64,000 nucleotides of DNA from Pristionchus mayeri (taxonomy: Eukaryota; Nematoda; Chromadorea; Rhabditida; Neodiplogasteridae): NCBI GenBank assembly GCA_036245805.1, contig BTRK01000002.1, positions 28,203,067-28,267,066 of the forward strand. The letters run 5' to 3'. Numbering within the stretch: position 1 is the first letter of the stretch; each line of letters begins with the position of its first letter. The position numbers and the translations under genes were made by a program. Shown one piece after another: positions 1 to 10,209 of the stretch. The notes under the pieces were generated by a model. The model was not told the origin of the DNA, made no database searches, and was given only the letters and a program-made list of their open reading frames with translations.

Positions 1-129
1 ATCCCAGAGCACGGTGCAATTCTTGGGTGCTGCATGGGTCTCGTGAAGGGGCGCACTCGACGGGACGGGTGCGAGAGCAGCGAAAGAGAGGAGAGGAAGA
101 AGAACGAGGAGGAGGGAGTGACGGAGCAT
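1..129 (-). CDS. First exon of a secreted pepsin-inhibitor-3-like gene, truncated by the window edge
   Basis: Reading the minus strand from the ATG at 129, the frame stays open to the edge. It gives a typical signal peptide (MLRHSLLLVLLPLLSFAALA), then a short Pro/Ala-rich stretch and the motif KNCTVLWD. The layout matches the first exon of the complete gene at 4070-6373, which starts MLRLSLLLL and reaches KGCTVE at a similar distance. The two also share upstream elements, a GATAAG site next to TATAAAA. I infer a second member of the same secreted family, but the diagnostic repeat lies outside the window. Only the N-terminus can be seen, so the assignment rests on signal peptide, cysteine motif and promoter similarity. 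Any other small secreted protein family would be the alternative. Confidence 0.5.
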   Translation of the reverse strand, partial: MLRHSLLLVLLPLLSFAALAPVPSSAPLHETHAAPKNCTVLWD

Positions 130-303
130 CTGAGAGGGATAGCTGATTTACAGTAGAGCTTGAGTCACGGCCTATTCACAGACTAGGAGAGAGTGCGTTA
201 TATGAATAGGCCGTATCTGTAACTAGTGTGACCAGGTGAGGTGCTACACCAAACTAGTTGATGGGGGTAGAGTAAGGTAAGCTCACGCCTTCACACTCCC
301 TGA

Positions 304-484
304 TTCGCGCTCTTCATGCCGACAGCCGTATACGATGCCGTGAAGAAGAATTCGAAATGCCAATCACTGTCTCTTCCTATCCCTCTCTCAGGGATAGAGC
401 AGGAATAGGAAGGGAAAGGATAAGGCAATTCCAAATCTCCCAGGCTCGATTCTCACTACGGCTGTCGGCATGAAGAACGCGAAT
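304..484. repeat. Small inverted-repeat element (MITE-like)
   Basis: CTCTTCATGCCGACAGCCGTA at the left is matched by its reverse complement near 461-482 (TACGGCTGTCGGCATGAAG). A purine/pyrimidine-rich spacer with its own small hairpin (CCTCTCTCAGGGATAG region) lies between. No coding potential is seen. It sits in the upstream region of the gene at 1-129. Confidence 0.6.
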
Positions 485-538
485 GATGCAATGAGAAGGC
501 GTGAAATGAATGAGATATCCCAGGCATGACCCACCTCA

Positions 539-558
539 TTTTATACCCCCATCTTATC
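539..558 (-). promoter_or_regulatory. GATA site plus TATA box upstream of the gene at 1-129
   Basis: On the minus strand there is AGATAAGAT (core GATAAG at 558-553) followed a few bases later by TATAAAA (545-539). The same arrangement stands upstream of the paralogue at 4070-6373. It lies about 410 bases before the ATG, so either the leader is long or there is a 5' UTR intron. In nematodes, GATA sites of this form are typical of intestinal genes under ELT-2-type factors; gut expression is an inference. Confidence 0.4.
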
Positions 559-1264
559 TGGCTCAATCAGCAAAGATCGGCGAGTGCACACAAGGAGAAA
601 GGCGCTGATTGTTTTCGTCAACTTCCGATCCACTTTCTCCTCCTGAGATAAGGCAACCTTAAGTGATCAGGGTGATCTACTACCCAGCGGAGAGTCTAGA
701 CTGTGCACGAATTGAGAGCGTGTTTGTACTCTATCTGATCGCTCTGGCAAATTTTTACAGCTGAAAAATACAGCATGCACTCGTAATTTCGCACACTTTC
801 TCACGGAAGAACGATGATTGATCCTCAGCAAAAAATCACTGATTGACGAGAGTTCATTGTACATTTTTTGTGGCCGATTTCGTATTTGTCAATTTCATGC
901 ATGTCTAGCCTGTCCGATGTTTGAGTTTTCAGGACAATACATCTTATTTCCGATAAATTGTTTCCTTTTTTTCGAATTTCTACTTACCAGACCCTTCCAG
1001 TCCTTCAGGTGAACCTGCCTACAATCTATACTTATATATGAAGCACAGTGTGATCGTGTCCGTTCATAATGCCAAATCTGTGAGGAGGTGGAGAGAGCGC
1101 GTGCGCAAAAAAAATTCAGTGACTGCGAAACTTAATCCACTAGCACGGGAGCCCATGCCGAAAGCGGGGGCGCAATCGTGCTGTACACAATAAGATAATG
1201 GCTCGATCGTAAGGACTGGTGACTGCGGTTGCGTACTGGAAATGCCTTTATCTCTTATTGTTCA

Positions 1265-2276
1265 TATGACTCCGGTTGCGTAAGAATCAAACAACGTTCT
1301 GAAGGGTCTGGCACAGCGATTTTTCGAAAACTTGTGGAAAGGGGTTTTCGAGGGTGCTGATCATCGTGGACATCTTCATTTTGCACCAACTCGACCGGTT
1401 AGGCCAGGCTGCATGTAGGCTGCATCTATGTTTCTGTTCATATCTCCGCAACCGATTGAGTGATGATCTTGAAATTTGGAAAGTGGTTGAATGTGATACC
1501 TACGACTCTGTCGAAGCTAAATTAGAATATTTATTTTTTGTAAAATATAGAAAAATTCGAATCTCGAGTCTATGCTAAAAACTTGTAAAATGAATTATAT
1601 GGGAAGATGCACCTTGTCTAGAGGATCATTTTTCGTATGCATAGTAGGGTATTATGTCTCTGGGTTTTTCTGTTGTACACCATTTTACATTCCCTTTTTC
1701 GTCATTACGACGCGCACTGTGCACGAAGAGTGAGAAATGTGAATGAGTTTCACTGCCAACTATACTCTCAGATCCAATCATCTCGACGCGAGTTATTGGA
1801 GGGTATATTTGCCAGTGAAACTCTTCGCGCACATTGCGCGGCGTAATGGCGAAAAATGGAATATAAAATGAAGTATAACAGAAAAAACGCAGAGACATAA
1901 TACCCTACCATGCATAAGAAAAATGATCCTCTAGACAAGGCGCATCTTCGCATATAATTCATTTTGCAAGTTTTTAACATAGACTCGAGATCCGAATTTT
2001 TCCATATTTTACAAAAAAATAAATATTCTAATTTAGCTTCGACAGAGTCGTATGTATCACATTCAACCACTTTCCAAATTTGAAGATCATCCCTCAATCG
2101 GATGGGGAGATATGAACAGAAATATAGATGCAGACCGGCAGCCTGGTCTAACCGGTCGAGTTGGTGCAAAATGAAGGTGACCATGATGATCAGCACCCTC
2201 GAAAACCCCTTTCATCAAGTTTTCGAAAAATCGCTGTGCCAGAGCTTGCTCGATTCTTAGGCAACCGGCATCATAT
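1265..2276. mobile_element. Foldback element, about 1.0 kb, near-perfect long inverted repeat
   Basis: The left arm (about 1265-1760) and right arm (about 1790-2276) are reverse complements with roughly 90% identity by eye. Markers are GGGGTTTTCGAGGGTGCTGA and TCTAGAGGATCATTTTTCG on each side. The ends are CCGGTTGC(G/C)TAAGAATC. The open frames inside are arm shadows that mirror each other and do not look like protein. The sequence GCCTAAGAATCGAGCAAG near its right end recurs inside the foldback element at 46131-47808, so the two share a module. Confidence 0.8.
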
Positions 2277-2279
2277 TTA

Positions 2280-2890
2280 GGAGATTTAAATTATAATTTT
2301 GTTTTATTAATCACATTCACGATATCAACGTCTTCTCTAAAACGAAAGAGGATAAATTACTTTAGTGAAGCGCATTCGAATCAGTCGACAATTGAGCATT
2401 GCTGAATGTTTCAGCATTTTGGTGAAACCAATTCCCGGTTTCTGTTGTGTTTCACCTCATCGATATCTCTTTGAGAATCAGAAACCATTCAATGGGCCGA
2501 TCGCCAGACGTAGATAATAATCAAACTAAATAATTTCCTCACTGCGCCTTCTCATTCCCCAACAGCCTAGTTTCCCTTTCGGGACCACCCTGCTCTTGTC
2601 TCGATTACTCCTCCTCTTCCTTCTCAGACTCCATTACGCAATCTTCCCAGAGTGTCTCTCTACCACTCCCTTCCTACTCATCCCGCGCTGTTTAGAGTAA
2701 CAGAAATTCAATCGTCTCTCTCTCTCGTATCCGGTGTGGTCTAAGGTCATTTTTTCTCGCTCTTTCCGCCGTACCTTTGCGATCTTGCCTCTCACCAGTA
2801 TCGTTCTGGGTATTATGGGCGCTGGTAGCTAATAATTAGGATATCATAGAAAGAAATCCGAAACAGTTTTTTTTATAAATTGTAGATTCC
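2280..2890. other. Intergenic, no supported gene
   Basis: About 600 bases between two foldback elements. I see CT-rich stretches and no exon with convincing splice signals. Confidence 0.5.
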
Positions 2891-2896
2891 AAGAGA

Positions 2897-3955
2897 TATA
2901 GCACGCCTCTCATGAGAGAATCGAGCTGAGGTTGGGAATGGTGAAATTGGTTCTAACCGATTTTGGCCATTCTAAGGCATGCATGAGTGACCCCCGAAGT
3001 CTTATATTACAGACTTCATTTTGGAGCTTCCTACACCAGGTCGCAATTCGGCATCACTCACTTCAAAGGTCAATTTCTCGAAAACGGTGATAGATTGAGT
3101 AAAATTGACATCTGAGTGATCCCGGCTCATTTTTTGAGCTCTATCGATCTATCTAAACCAATTTCTCTGAATCCGATTTTGAACGGCTGTACGTTGTAAG
3201 TCGATTTTCTCAAAAATGTAGGTGTAGAAGCGGCTCAAATTTTCTAAGTCAATGCAGCTCGGCGAGAGCTTTCAAATGAGTGGTTTGCCAACAAAATACG
3301 GACACTCGTGTGAGAGGTTTGCCCCTTTTACGCGTTTCGATCATTTGAAGGCGCTTATTTCTCGTCACACCGCGCGTTTATGAGAGTTCAGAATGAAATT
3401 ACCCCTTTGTCCCTCGCTCCCCTATTGTCCTCCCCTACTCCTCCTTCATTCCCATAAAATACGCGGTGTGACGAGAAATAAGTGAATTCAAATGATCGAA
3501 AAGCGAAAAAGGTGCAAAACTCTCACCCAACTGTCCGTATTTTGTTGGCAAACCACTCATTTGAAAGCTCTCGCCGAGCTGCATTGACTTAGAAAATTTG
3601 AGCCGCTTCTGCACCTACATTTTTGAGAAAATCGACTTACAACGTACCGCTGTTCAAAATCGGATTCAGAGAAATTGATTGAAATAGATCGAAAGAGCTC
3701 GAAAAATGAGTCGGGGTCACTTAGAGGTCACTTTTACTCAATCTATCACCGTTTTCGAGAAATTAACCTTTGAAGTGAGTGATGCCGAATTGCGACCCGG
3801 TGTAGGAAGCTCCAAAATGAAGTCTCAAAATAATTCTTCGGGGGTCACTCAGGCATGCCTTAGGATGGCCAAAACCGGTTAGAGCTCAATTCACAATTTT
3901 CTTCCATTCCCATGAATGGCAAATTCAGCTCGATTCTCTCGTGAGAGACGTGATA
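2897..3955. mobile_element. Foldback element, about 1.06 kb, family copy 1
   Basis: Long inverted repeat with ends CACG(C/T)CTCTCATGAGAG. The arms include AAATGAGTGGTTTGC and the GTGACCCCCGAAGTC motif, each mirrored on the other side; the centre is near 3430. A second copy of the same family, with the same arm sequences, lies at 61188-62245. No transposase frame is present, so it is non-autonomous. Confidence 0.85.
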
Positions 3956-4069
3956 GAACCTCATAATCGTAAAAAAAGATGTTTGTTGAACAATGTTATT
4001 ATTAGATATGCAAACTAGAGAGGCTTTATCTGCATTTAAATCACTGTTTATTAAAAATAAATAAATAAG

Positions 4070-6373
4070 TTAGTTCTTGATCTTTGTCTCGGTGGCGGAG
4101 ACACTTTCCTTGTCAGAGACCTTCTTGCCGAGGTTGCTCGTGACAGAGGGGCAGATTCTGCAAAGATCAAAGATCAGCGGGAAAAAGAGATTGAATTTAC
4201 TCGAGAGAGCGGCATTGGAATATATAATAAACAGAAAAGTTACAATGCTCTCCTACTTGAAAACATCGAAAGAGATTGAAATATACAATTTTCGACATTC
4301 ATTCTCTAATACCCTCTCCAACTTTCTAGCCACAGATACCGATTTCCAGGGGTAGAGGGGCGTGAGTGACTCACTTGGGTGCACAGGGTTAATCTCTTTC
4401 TTCTAAGCATCGAAAAGGAATCATGGATACGGGCGATATTTTCGAAACAAAAATTCTTTCTGAGGGCATTAATAATTACTGGTAGATCAAGAGGATACCG
4501 TCCAACAACAGATGCTGAATTGCATAAGTAGAGGTAAGATAGCGACTTACTTGGGCGGACTGGGTGGCTGTGGCTGCTTCCTGGTCATCTTCCCTCCGCT
4601 GATGGACACCGCCATCTCCTCCTTCAGGAAATCATCGATCTGCGTCTGAAAGTGATCACATTATTATTTTTTATTCCACTACTGCTTTTACGTGAATTGC
4701 TTTCGCGTCAATACCAGACAGTAAATAGATGTCGTGAAACGTATTTGAATCAATTTTTCTGGAATTCTTGAGTAGAGTGAAAATGTGAAACGCATTCATT
4801 CCACGCGTTTTATTTATCGCAACTAATAGTTGTGAGAATAGGGGGCGATGAACGGAAAATGAGATTCTGATATTCCCTAATGCATAATCGTAACTCACCT
4901 TGAATGCCTCGACTCCCTCTCTGAAGTCCTTCAGTTGCTTCTTCTCGTCCTCGCTCAGCTTGCGCACGAATTTTCCGTCGATATAAAGCTAGAATATTGA
5001 TTGATTAGGTACATGAAAGGAACTACCTGCAAATGCCGACCTATCTTCATCCTTACGCTTGAAAAGATAAATATTGACTGATTAGGAACACATTCAATTT
5101 CGTATGCCTGCCATTTGTGAAAGAGACTAAGAATGCGCTGGCATTAGTAGCAATATGTATTTTGACTTGATGTACCTTGCTTCTAATGAAGCTGTTGTTG
5201 ATAAAACTAAAGGTTTTGAAGATTACGGGCTCTGCAAGAAATGAATCTCTTCATTATGCATGCAATCTCCCCCGTTGAATGACGAGAGAGAACGCAGAAT
5301 GAAGAGGGAAATTCTTGCAAAACCACTTCTACGGGAGATCTGCTAAGATCAAAGATCGCGACCTGGTCGTCGGTAATGCTGCATCCCTCGAAGGCGACGA
5401 CGTGGTGCTCGCTGACAACCTTGTCCGACTGAAAGAAAGCATTGCTCTAACTCTCTCCCTTTCGCGCTATATCTCGTTCTTTCAGATTTTTCAATTCCTC
5501 TTCGCTAAATCTGATAGCGAGAAGGTGTGGAATTCAGAGAAGCGCGTTTTGGTGGCTAGCACTTAGAGATCAAAGTTCAAACCTTGCAGATATCGGGGAA
5601 CTTGGGCAGTTTTCCCTTGGGCTGAGTCAGCGACTTCGGATGGAAGGCTCGCTGCGAATTTGGCTATTTTTAGAATTATTTATTATCTTACAAAATGAAT
5701 TTGAAATGCTCGTTACAATGCAATATTGATTTTGAATTGTATTTCTGGCATTCTGCTCTACTATTGAATCATTTTGAATGTTTGCCGCCTTACGATCAAG
5801 GTGAAACTCAATCAGTGGCGCTACTCTGATTCGAGCAATTCAACTTTGTTAAACACATCTAAATTTCGGCTGAATTTGTTTTGGGAAAGTGTTTATGATT
5901 CCTTTTGAGGCACAATGCTATTTTCATAAATGTTTATAAGTAATAAATAATAACATTTTTGTAAATAATTATTTTTATAAAAATTCTCGCCTTGAAGTAT
6001 TCGTCGAGGGCTATGGCATAGTCTGCAAGCTGCTGCTTCTCTGCTTCAGTCAACTTCCTCTCGACGCCGTTCTCAATCACCTTCAAGGGTATGATTTCTT
6101 GCAAATCCTCGTATTACATCTCGTATAAAACTGCATTATTTTCCAGATAAATTGCAATTAGAAAAAGATGAAGGTAAAAAATGATCCGTCAAGAGACAAC
6201 AAGTGGGACAGTGTTTCGAGGGCTAGAAAAAGTGACCATTAAAATGAGACCTTATCTGACTCGACTGTGCAGCCCTTCTCGATCTTCCTGGTCGTGAGCA
6301 GTGACTCAGTCGGCTGCACGACTACATCTGCAGCAAGGGAGATCGGAAGGAGGAGGAGCGAGAGACGGAGCAT
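4070..6373 (-). CDS. Secreted pepsin-inhibitor-3-like protein with two repeat units
   Basis: Seven exons join in frame to 206 residues: 6373-6251, 6080-5991, 5651-5583, 5428-5363, 4988-4899, 4645-4551, 4157-4070. The start MLRLSLLLLPISLAA is a signal peptide. Two repeats follow: GCTVESDK running into RKLTEAEKQQLADY, and GCSITDDQ with LYIDGKFVRKLSEDE and FREGVEAF. The second matches the pepsin inhibitor-3 repeat known from Ascaris PI-3 (GC..x..LFID, VR.LT, FR...AF). The tail is Pro-rich (QPQPPSPPK) with one further Cys. Known PI-3 proteins block aspartic proteases such as pepsin and cathepsin E; free-living nematodes carry homologues of unclear target, so a role in gut protease control is inferred. 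The donor after exon 2 is GC rather than GT (AAG|GCGAGA). An AATAAA lies just past the stop. Splice choices at exons 2 and 4 rest on repeat alignment. Confidence 0.82.
5233..5319. repeat. Dispersed small hairpin (MITE family H1)
   Basis: Palindromic segment beginning GCAAGAAATGAATCTCTTC and ending with its imperfect reverse complement (GAAGAG...TTCTTGC). It lies in an intron of the pepsin-inhibitor-like gene. Relatives are at 6520-6610, 10632-10719, 12021-12207, 14948-15041 and 15781-15870. Confidence 0.7.
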
Positions 6374-6519
6374 CTGCCAATTTGTGACTCGCTATAGGAA
6401 ACGAATCCGCTACGCCTCTCCCTTTTCGAATTGGCGAGGAAGAGGAGTTACGGAAACGTTGTCTCGCATCGAATGCATATCCCTACTATATGCCATCGTA
6501 TATCCAATTGGCATGACTT

Positions 6520-6610
6520 AGCAAGGAACGTCTCTCCTCATTCTGTCAGCTATCTCGCCCTGCTGAAAGATGAGAGAGCACGCAGAATGAAGAGACGAGT
6601 CCTTGCGAAG
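6520..6610. repeat. Dispersed small hairpin (MITE family H1)
   Basis: Starts GCAAGGAACGTCTCTCCTC and ends GAGAGCACGCAGAATGAAGAG then CCTTGCG. Same family as 5233-5319; it lies upstream of the pepsin-inhibitor-like ATG at 6373. Confidence 0.65.
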
Positions 6611-6925
6611 TCAACCAGTCCCCACTTCGCATTGCTTATTGACAAAGAGGCGAAAGAGCTTGTGCAGTGATCACAGGTACAGGTGTGAGGTCACATGAAA
6701 GAAATACAATACAAAATATGAAAACTGTCTCTCAGTTTTGTGTTGTTTACAATTCACCCTCAGGTGAGAAATATGCAGTAAAATAGAAAAATTGAACGAA
6801 ACTAGAACTTGAGGAACAGAATTGTTCAACATGAAGAGGTAGAGGGAGCAACAATGAGAAGGTGTGAGTAAAGTAGCTAATTACAACAGGAAAAACGATC
6901 TCGCGGAAAACACGCCCCACACCAA

Positions 6926-6946
6926 TTTTATACCGTTGATCTTATC
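6926..6946 (-). promoter_or_regulatory. GATA site plus TATA box upstream of the pepsin-inhibitor-like gene
   Basis: On the minus strand CGATAAGATC (GATAAG at 6946-6941) precedes TATAAAA (6932-6926). It is arranged as at 539-558 upstream of the paralogue. It lies about 550 bases before the ATG at 6373, which leaves room for a 5' UTR intron holding the H1 hairpin. Confidence 0.4.
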
Positions 6947-6949
6947 GTT

Positions 6950-7995
6950 TCGCTCCATCTGCATAGAATGAGTGATGAGTAGAAGAGATGGAAAGGTGTT
7001 GATTGTTTTTCACTCCCTTCCTAATCTACTCTCGCACCCCTCATCAATCCAAACGAACTCTCGCACAGGGGAGATGCGAGAGAGCACGAGAGAAGAAGAG
7101 TGCTCGAACTCTTAATTTGCCATCCCTCCTCGAGATGTCGTTGTACCATTTCTGCAAGATGAATCACACCCATCACAACATGTTTATTGCAGGAATGCAG
7201 AGTTAAGATCATGTATGTATGGATTCAACGCTGAATAGGCTTTAAGGATGCATAACGATATTTCCAGTTCAATGATTCCTTGTTTCCCTTGGCCCATGGC
7301 ATCCACGATAATTAGGCGGTAATCAAGCGGATATCTCGACTGATATCAGGTGTCCCGATCTAGAGATTCTCTGCAGATAGGATGAACACCCGGTATTGGA
7401 TGCGGATGAAGCCAGAGATCTCGCGACAGGTCACTGATCCTCTTGATCTACCAGTAATTAGTCTACCAGATCTAATTAATCTACCAGTAATAAGAGAAGC
7501 CGCTGAATTATGGATACCCACCCCGAAAGAAGAACAGATCGAGACCCGAGGGAGGGATTAGCGAGGAGAAAGAGAGGGTGGCATCAAGAGGAGAGAATGC
7601 CTCTCTCCATTTCGCGTGCTCTCTAGTTAACCTACCTGTGAAAGAAAATTGGGCCATTCGGGGGGATCACAGAGGGTAAATCAGAGAGAGAAACAGATCA
7701 AAAGCAGAGGACAGGTGACGAGAGAGGGCTGTTATTACCGTATCAGAGGCGAAAATATGGAACGATAATGGGGAATGAAGCATGTGGCCGCGATTATTAA
7801 CTGCCGAAACTTGTTCAAGGGATCGTTTATTTTCAATTTTTTAAAAGTTAAATAATGATTACCATCACTTTTCACAAAGAAATTAGTTCAATTGCTAGAT
7901 TATCCGAGTTTAAACTTGTTTGAGGGGTCGTTTATTTTCAAATTAGTTTATTGAAATAATGATTATCACGATCAGTATTCTGAAAGAACTGTGCA
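6950..7995. other. Intergenic, no supported gene
   Basis: Between the promoter of the pepsin-inhibitor-like gene and the 3' end of the saposin-like gene. Purine-rich GAGAGAG tracts are seen but no exon I can support. Confidence 0.5.
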
Positions 7996-8000
7996 TGACG

Positions 8001-9722
8001 TCATCCGGCTATTCGATGTCCCTTGTTGTGTTGCCCGTTCACATAGTTGTAGGCGGATTTGACTCGTTTCGTAGCCTCAAGTACCATCTCGGCGAAGAGC
8101 TCCGTCTTCTTCTGGAATTGATTACTTTTCACATCGCAAGAAGAAATTTATCTGTGAATGCGCTGATTCTGATTTACGAATCGTTGATGAAACTTACTTG
8201 ATCCGTCACTCCGAATGCCTTCGTAACGTTCCTCACTGCGTCGAGAACTGTTTTGTCGACCTGAGGGAAAGATTAGTGATCATGGAATACTTTAAGATTA
8301 GGGTAGAGTCCTAAGGAGCATAAGACCTCGCCATTCTCACAATATTTCAGTGGAAATTGCAGCAGCTAACCTCATTTTTAGACTCCCTGTTGTGGTGAGG
8401 GATCATCTTGCCAGCGAGAATCTACAACAAGCTCGGTAGATAGGGAAATCAGCAATTATAAAGGCTACTGTAAGGTTCTGGTTACTAACTGTCGCAAATC
8501 GCCTGCAATAGATTATGATTTTTTCCTCGCTCAAAATAACATCTCTCCTAGCTGTATTCTACGTATGTTTTGGACTCGACGGACATTGTAGAGTTCTCTC
8601 GACTGCTGCAGCTGTGCTTCATCAGCGCGCTTCACTTTGTTGACGTCGAACCAGTCGCCCTGACACGAAAAAAATGATTACGAAAATTGGGGCAATCGTC
8701 TCCCCATTTTACATACTCTATAGGTCGGTCGAGCGATGAGAAATTGAGGAATGAAGAGGATTACCGGAATTTCGCATTCTAAATTTTGGACGCATCACAA
8801 CGTGACAGAACATGATAGAAGTTTGTTCTATTTTCAGATGAAACTTAAAGAAGTGGCATTCCTCCTACGCGTAGTACTGATGAGTGTGAATGTACTTTAT
8901 GTTGTGCGCAGAGTGACCGGGACAAGATAAGAACGCAAATATTGATGAGTTGCTGGGAATGCTTCAAAGCCATCGCTGTTAGCTGGTACGCAAATGTGAA
9001 CCGGTATGTTCAAACATCGCGTGGAAACGAGTTTTCGATAATGTTATTGTTTGCAGACGCTATTCCCAATAATCTGACAGGGCAGACGAATAGCCGTCGA
9101 CAGGAGAGTCGATCGGGCGTGACGTCGAAGTAGAAGGAGAGGATGGTCGAGATGACCGTGCAGGGCTGGACGGAATTATTTATTTAATTAATACAACTAA
9201 TTACGCTAATTAAATTACCGGAATCACACCGCAAGCAGTGTTGAGCAGAAACCTCACGGGCGAAAGTGGATCTGGAATATTTGGAATTTACTATTGGGCA
9301 CCGACACGCGCTACTTATTGGGGAGAGCTGATCTTCAGGAACAAAAGTCGTAAGTGAAGCATATTTCACATTACTTGTTCCATCTCTGTAAATTTTCGGG
9401 AGTTGATTGCGGACTAAGCGCAAACTGAGAGGAGATTCCCTACTCACGTCCCAAAACGATCCTCCCAGCACCATGGAGGCCCATGCATGCCGCGCAGAGC
9501 GGCTCGTCTTGAAAGTGCACCTGAAGCAATTGAGTGAGATTTAGAAGGATTTCCTAATGCGAATTTACCTTGGTGATAGGACTGTTTCGGAGAGAAATGC
9601 CTCACCTTCAGAGGATTTTCCGTGGTGGTTATGCATCCGTTGTCAAAGAAAAGTGAATGAATAGTCATCGGAATCGCTATCAGTGCAACGAAGAGAATTT
9701 GGTGGTTGCCGGGTCGCATCAT
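8001..9722 (-). CDS. Secreted saposin-like (SapB) protein with helical C-terminal extension
   Basis: Eight exons keep phase throughout and give 209 residues: 9722-9606, 9520-9448, 9271-9219, 9165-9079, 8659-8585, 8421-8371, 8260-8198, 8111-8001. The N-terminus is hydrophobic (QILFVALIAIPMTI), fitting a signal peptide. Six cysteines then follow a saposin-like order: LCAACMGL (C-x2-C), LLNTACGVIPPC, and SCRRLFVC. SapB domains bind or perturb lipid membranes; nematode caenopores and spp proteins are examples. After the last cysteine come charged, helix-prone segments (VDKTVLDAVRNVTKAF, KKTELFAEMVLEATKR) not typical of a bare SapB protein. The spacing of the middle cysteine pair (6) is shorter than the usual 10 or so, so the family call is moderate. 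The order of exons and phase is well supported; the donors GTCAGA and GTCCGT are weak. Confidence 0.6.
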
Positions 9723-10209
9723 TTAGAGATTTCGGACGTTCTGGGCAGTTAACGATTCAGAAATTACCCGAAAACAGAGAACATCTGAGCAAACTGTGCG
9801 AGTTTTCGTGTCGTGTTCGTTGTTTTTCCTGTTATCGTCGCGTATCCGGGAAGTGTAGTCTTTCCTGTAGGGAGCAAGGAGGTAAATTGAGAATAGCACT
9901 TGATACCCCTTCCCTATTTTCAGTATCTCGAATTCACAGTGCAAGTAGAGGAGCATAATAATATTTTATTCGCACCTATTCATCCTACGATATAAATATA
10001 TGGCATGAATTGGATTCATTGAATATTTGAGAGAGTGGAGGTCTCCCAAAGAAATCGATAATCTACTTAGTGGACTCGTAGTAGCGCACAATATGTACAG
10101 ACAGACAAGGGGGAGAGGGGGTCACAGGTGAAGTTAAGTAGGACATCGGGTGGAGATCTAGCTAGTGCCAATTATCGATTGGAAGAGTTGGAGGTCAAGG
10201 AGCTGTTTT

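Noticed and set aside
1768..2196. 142-codon frame on the minus strand
   Set aside because: Lies in the arm of a foldback element and is mirrored by a similar broken frame in the other arm (1354-1578).
7003..7212. Overlapping short frames on both strands
   Set aside because: No splice context, motifs or homology within the window.
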